Below are positions 44,247 through 48,003 of a stretch of 48,003 nucleotides of DNA, piece by piece. Origin of the DNA: an uncultured Ferrovum sp. (GTDB lineage: Bacteria; Pseudomonadota; Gammaproteobacteria; Burkholderiales; Ferrovaceae). Made by a program: the position numbers and the translations under genes. The stretch is from contig CAITLJ010000008.1 of assembly GCA_903893215.1 (NCBI GenBank), forward strand, positions 1-48,003. Reading direction: 5' to 3'. The notes under the pieces are model-generated. The model saw only the letters and a list, made by a program, of their open reading frames with translations, searched no databases and had not been told where the DNA came from. Within the stretch, counting starts at the first letter, position 1, and each line of letters begins with the position of its first letter.

Positions 44247-45542
44247 ATGCAAAGCAAGGGCACAGCTACCCTGTCCTGGGGTGAAGGACAGTCGATCGAT
44301 CTGCCGATTTATGGCGCCACCATCGGTCCGGACGTGATCGATATCCGCAATCTTGGCAAGACCGGCATGTTCACTTACGACCCCGGTTTTCTGGCCACTG
44401 CCAGTTGCCAGTCGCGCATCACGTTCATCGACGGCGATGTCGGACTGCTGTACTACCGTGGTTACCCGATCGAGCAACTGGCCGAGAAGTGCGACTTCCT
44501 TGAAGTCTGCTATCTGCTGCTGAATGGTGAGCTGCCCACGCCTGCGCAGCGTGCCGAATTCCAGACCAACGTCACCCGCCACACCATGGTGCACGACCAG
44601 ATGCTGTCGTTCTTCAAGGGCTTCCGTCGCGACGCGCACCCCATGGCCGTCATGGTCGGGGTGGTCGGTGCCCTGTCGGCGTTCTACCACGACAGCCTTG
44701 ACATCACCGACCCCGCGCATCGCGCCATTTCGGCCAACCGCCTGATTGCCAAGGTGCCGACCATCGCAGCCATGTGCTACCGATACAATACCGGCCTGCC
44801 GTTCATGTACCCGCGCAATGACATGAGCTATGCCGAAAATTTCCTGTACATGATGTTCGCCACACCGTGCGAAACCTATGTACCCAACCCGGTGCTGGTG
44901 CGTGCCTTTGACCGCATCCTGACCCTGCACGCCGACCATGAGCAGAACGCGTCCACCTCCACGGTGCGCCTGGCCGGTTCGTCGGGTGCCAATCCGTTTG
45001 CCTGCATCGCTGCCGGTATTGCCGCACTGTGGGGCCCCGCACACGGTGGTGCCAACGAAGCGGTACTGAAGATGCTGGCCGAGATCGGCGATGTATCGAA
45101 TGTGCCCAAGTTCATTGCGCGCGCCAAGGACAAGAACGACAACTTCCGCCTGATGGGTTTTGGTCATCGCGTCTACAAGAACATGGACCCGCGAGCCGAA
45201 GTGATGCGTCGCACCTGCCATGAAGTGTTGACCGAACTCGGCCTGCACGACGACCCCCTGTTCAAGCTGGCCATCGAACTCGAACGGATCGCGCTGGAAG
45301 ATCCGTACTTTGTCGAAAAGAAGCTCTACCCCAACGTGGATTTTTATTCGGGTATCGTGTTGCGCGCGCTGGGCATTCCGACCAGCATGTTCACCGCGGT
45401 GTTCGCCATGGGACGCACGGTGGGCTGGATTTCGCAGTGGACCGAAATGATCTCGGATCCGGAATACAAGATTGGTCGTCCCCGTCAGTCCTATCAGGGC
45501 GCGACGAAACGTGACGTGGTACTCATCGCACAGCGCGGCTGA
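44247..45542 (+). CDS. gltA: Citrate synthase (type II, hexameric)
   Basis: Condenses acetyl-CoA with oxaloacetate. The 431-residue protein has the Gram-negative long form: an N-terminal beta domain ([36 protein letters not shown]), catalytic regions [26 protein letters not shown] and [14 protein letters not shown], and [15 protein letters not shown] at the end. ATG 44247 is preceded by GGGAGAG; a TTG two codons earlier is not needed. 51 bases after sdhE, in the same operon. Confidence 0.97.
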   Translation: MQSKGTATLSWGEGQSIDLPIYGATIGPDVIDIRNLGKTGMFTYDPGFLATASCQSRITFIDGDVGLLYYRGYPIEQLAEKCDFLEVCYLLLNGELPTPAQRAEFQTNVTRHTMVHDQMLSFFKGFRRDAHPMAVMVGVVGALSAFYHDSLDITDPAHRAISANRLIAKVPTIAAMCYRYNTGLPFMYPRNDMSYAENFLYMMFATPCETYVPNPVLVRAFDRILTLHADHEQNASTSTVRLAGSSGANPFACIAAGIAALWGPAHGGANEAVLKMLAEIGDVSNVPKFIARAKDKNDNFRLMGFGHRVYKNMDPRAEVMRRTCHEVLTELGLHDDPLFKLAIELERIALEDPYFVEKKLYPNVDFYSGIVLRALGIPTSMFTAVFAMGRTVGWISQWTEMISDPEYKIGRPRQSYQGATKRDVVLIAQRG

Positions 45543-45586
45543 CAAGAGATCCTTGACCGGCGCTGAACAGGAGGAAATAACTGGCC

Positions 45587-48003
45587 ATGATGAAACGCGA
45601 CTTTGAAACCTCTTACCTGTTCGGCGCCAACGCGCCGTTCATCGAAGAACTGTATGACGCCTATCTGGCCGACCCGGCCAGTGTGACGTCCGAATGGAAG
45701 CTGTGGTTTGACCAGCTGGCCCAGACTGCCGGCAACGTCACCAAAGACGTATCGCACCAGCCCACCATCCAGCATTTTGAAGCGCTCGCCAAGGCCGGGC
45801 CCGCCCCGGTAGCGCATGGCGATCCCGAGCAGCACCGCAAGCAGGTGGCGGTGTTGCAGCTGATCAATGCCCACCGCTTTCTGGGCAGCCGTCAGGCCAA
45901 GCTCGACCCCCTCAGCCGCCGGGACCCGGCACCAACCCCCGAACTCGATCCGGCCTATCACGGCCTGACCGAGGCGGATATGGAAAACGTGTACAGCACG
46001 GGTTCCCTGGTTGGTCCCGACCGGGCCAGCCTGCGGGAAATCCTGCAGGCGGTGCGTGCCACGTACTGCGGCCACATCGGCATCGAGTACATGTACATAA
46101 CCGACACCGAGCAGAAGCGCTGGATTCAGTCGCGCTTTGAAAGCCTGCGTTCAAAGCCGGACTACGACGTCAAGACACGCACCTGGCTGCTGGAGCAGAT
46201 CACCGCCGCAGAAACCCTCGAAAAATATCTGCATACCCGCTACGTGGGGCAGAAGCGTTTCTCGCTGGAAGGCGGTGAAAGCATGATTCCGGTGGTCAAC
46301 GACCTGATCCGTCAGTCGGGTGCGGCCGGGGTGCAGGAAATCGTGATCGGCATGGCCCACCGCGGCCGCCTCAACCTGCTGGTCAACTGCCTGGGCAAAC
46401 TCCCGTCCGACCTGTTCTCCGAATTCGAAGGCAAGCACAAGCATCCTTCCGAGCTGTCCTCCGGCGACGTCAAATATCATCAGGGCTTTTCCTCGGATGT
46501 GCAGACGCCGGGCGGCCCCGTGCACCTCACGCTGGCGTTCAACCCCTCGCACCTCGAAATTGTCAACCCGGTGGTCGAGGGGTCGGTGCGCGCCCGCCAG
46601 CATCGTCGTGGCGACCATTCGCGTCGTCAGGTAATGGCGATTCTGGTGCACGGGGACGCCGCCTTTGCCGGTCAGGGCGTGGTGATGGAAACCATGGCGC
46701 TGTCACAAACCCGCGGTTACTCCACGGGCGGCTCGGTGCACATCGTGGTCAACAACCAGATCGGCTTCACCACCAGTGACCCACGTGATTCACGTTCCAC
46801 CGTCTATTGCACCGACATCGCCAAGATGATCGAGGCCCCGGTATTCCATGTGAACGCCGACGATCCCGACAGCGTGCTGCTGGTGACCCGTGCCGCGCTG
46901 GAATTCCGTAATACCTTCAAGAAGGACGTGGTGATCGACCTGGTGTGCTACCGCCGCCTCGGTCACAACGAGCAGGACGAGCCGCTGGTCACCCAGCCGT
47001 TGATGTACAAAAAGATTGCCCAGCTGCCCAGCACCCGTCGCCTGTACGCGCAGCGGCTGGCGCAGGACGGCGTGGTGTCGGAAAGCGACAGCGATGGCAT
47101 GGTGGCCGCTTACCGCGAGGCGCTCGACGCAGGACAACTGCTGCATCGCACCGTGCTGCAGGGGTTCAACCCGCCGTTCGGCGTGGACTGGGCCCCCTAC
47201 ATGGGGATCGAGTGGCGACACAAGGCCAAGACAGCCGTGGCCGAAAAGAACCTCAAGCGCCTGGCCAGAAAGCTCACCACGTTTCCGGAAAACTTCAAGC
47301 TGCACTCCACCGTGGAGCGCGTGGTGGCCAACCGCCGCATGATGGGCGAAGGCGAAATGCCGCTGGACTGGGGCATGGCCGAAAATCTGGCTTATGCCAC
47401 CCTGATCGAAGATGGCTATGGCGTCCGTCTGTCCGGCCAGGATTGCGGACGTGGCACGTTCTCGCATCGTCATGCGGTATTCCATGACCAGAACCGCGAG
47501 AAGTGGGACGCGGGCAGTTTCACCCCACTGGCCAACCTCAGCGACAGCCAGCCCGAATTTCTGGTGATCGACTCCTTGCTGTCGGAAGAGGCGGTGCTCG
47601 GTTTTGAATACGGCTATGCCAGCTCCGAACCGCGTCAGCTGGTGATCTGGGAAGCCCAGTTCGGTGATTTTGCCAACGGCGCCCAGGTGGTGGTGGACCA
47701 GTTCATCAGCTCCGGTGAAGCCAAGTGGGGACGCATGTGTGGTCTGACCATGATGTTGCCGCACGGCTTTGAAGGCCAGGGTCCGGAACACTCCTCTGCG
47801 CGGCTGGAGCGCTACCTGCAGTTGTGCGCCGAGCACAACATCCAGGTGGTGGTCCCCAGCACGCCGGCGCAATTGTTCCACATGCTGCGTCGTCAGATGG
47901 TCCGACCCATGCGCCGACCGTTGATCGTGATCATGCCGAAGAGCCTGCTGCGCCGGAAAGAGTCCACGTCCGACCTGAGCGAGCTGAGCAAGGGCGCCTT
48001 CCA
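45587..48003 (+). CDS. sucA: 2-oxoglutarate dehydrogenase E1 component (5' part)
   Basis: Thiamine-diphosphate E1 of the 2-oxoglutarate dehydrogenase complex. 805 codons are present before the right edge of the window; family proteins have about 930-945, so the C terminus is missing. Visible: the N-terminal FETSYLFGANAPFIEELYDA that binds E2, YMYITDTEQKRWIQ, EGGESMIPVVNDLI, GMAHRGRLNLLVN, the ThDP/Mg part NNQIGFTTSDPRDSRST and YRRLGHNEQDEP, and the pyrimidine domain segment LSGQDCGRGTFSHRHAV. AGGAGGAA precedes ATG 45587; a second ATG follows directly. sucB should follow outside the window. Confidence 0.96.
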   Translation, partial: MMKRDFETSYLFGANAPFIEELYDAYLADPASVTSEWKLWFDQLAQTAGNVTKDVSHQPTIQHFEALAKAGPAPVAHGDPEQHRKQVAVLQLINAHRFLGSRQAKLDPLSRRDPAPTPELDPAYHGLTEADMENVYSTGSLVGPDRASLREILQAVRATYCGHIGIEYMYITDTEQKRWIQSRFESLRSKPDYDVKTRTWLLEQITAAETLEKYLHTRYVGQKRFSLEGGESMIPVVNDLIRQSGAAGVQEIVIGMAHRGRLNLLVNCLGKLPSDLFSEFEGKHKHPSELSSGDVKYHQGFSSDVQTPGGPVHLTLAFNPSHLEIVNPVVEGSVRARQHRRGDHSRRQVMAILVHGDAAFAGQGVVMETMALSQTRGYSTGGSVHIVVNNQIGFTTSDPRDSRSTVYCTDIAKMIEAPVFHVNADDPDSVLLVTRAALEFRNTFKKDVVIDLVCYRRLGHNEQDEPLVTQPLMYKKIAQLPSTRRLYAQRLAQDGVVSESDSDGMVAAYREALDAGQLLHRTVLQGFNPPFGVDWAPYMGIEWRHKAKTAVAEKNLKRLARKLTTFPENFKLHSTVERVVANRRMMGEGEMPLDWGMAENLAYATLIEDGYGVRLSGQDCGRGTFSHRHAVFHDQNREKWDAGSFTPLANLSDSQPEFLVIDSLLSEEAVLGFEYGYASSEPRQLVIWEAQFGDFANGAQVVVDQFISSGEAKWGRMCGLTMMLPHGFEGQGPEHSSARLERYLQLCAEHNIQVVVPSTPAQLFHMLRRQMVRPMRRPLIVIMPKSLLRRKESTSDLSELSKGAF

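Overview
The window is high-GC, gene-dense bacterial chromosome. Gene content and order point to a betaproteobacterium, most likely Neisseriales (Chromobacteriaceae/Laribacter-like). The pointers are hldD-cysM adjacency, a sdhCDAB-sdhE-gltA-sucA order, the AcnD/PrpF form of the methylcitrate cycle, a beta-proteobacterial type malate dehydrogenase and an R. rubrum-type split transhydrogenase. The genus is inference from gene order and protein character, not from a marker gene. I saw no rRNA, tRNA, IS element, phage gene or CRISPR array. Every gene is intact except hldD (cut by the left edge) and sucA (cut by the right edge).

Left part (1-10 kb): a tightly overlapping hldD-cysM-exonuclease operon (LPS heptose, cysteine synthesis, a PolB-like 3'-5' exonuclease), then mdh with its own promoter, a small HExxH zincin-like protein, panD (pantothenate), a divergent pair encoding a degenerate HD-GYP protein and a YnfM-like MFS transporter, and the peroxide-defence genes ahpC and ahpF. 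An OxyR-like half-site lies upstream of ahpC, a long hairpin lies between ahpC and ahpF, and a clear terminator follows ahpF.

Chemosensory region (10.2-21.7 kb): a complete operon cheY-STAS-cheA-mcp-cheW-cheR-cheD-cheB, followed by a GAF-PAS3-GGDEF-EAL cyclic-di-GMP enzyme behind a structured leader. The receptor is soluble. It has two near-identical PAS modules and an unusual N-terminal Ala/Lys/Val repeat tail resembling histone H1-like tails. This is the most unusual object in the window. No cheZ is present.

Redox and repair region on the minus strand (21.8-31.2 kb): an aldehyde dehydrogenase, the three transhydrogenase subunits and an AdhP-type alcohol dehydrogenase form one apparent operon. 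Upstream of it lie a second zinc alcohol dehydrogenase, the NAD(P)HX repair enzyme Nnr, a small SHOCT membrane protein and a MOSC protein.

Central metabolism (31.2-48 kb): on the minus strand prpB-prpC-acnD-prpF (2-methylcitrate cycle for propionate) is followed by acnB. Divergently, on the plus strand, a GntR/UTRA regulator leads into sdhC-sdhD-sdhA-sdhB-sdhE-gltA-sucA. The prpB-gntR intergenic region carries a near-perfect 22-bp palindrome and a good sigma70 promoter for prpB, so the regulator plausibly controls itself and the methylcitrate genes, and perhaps the TCA genes downstream of it. The methylcitrate cycle yields succinate and pyruvate, and succinate is oxidised by the Sdh complex encoded next door.
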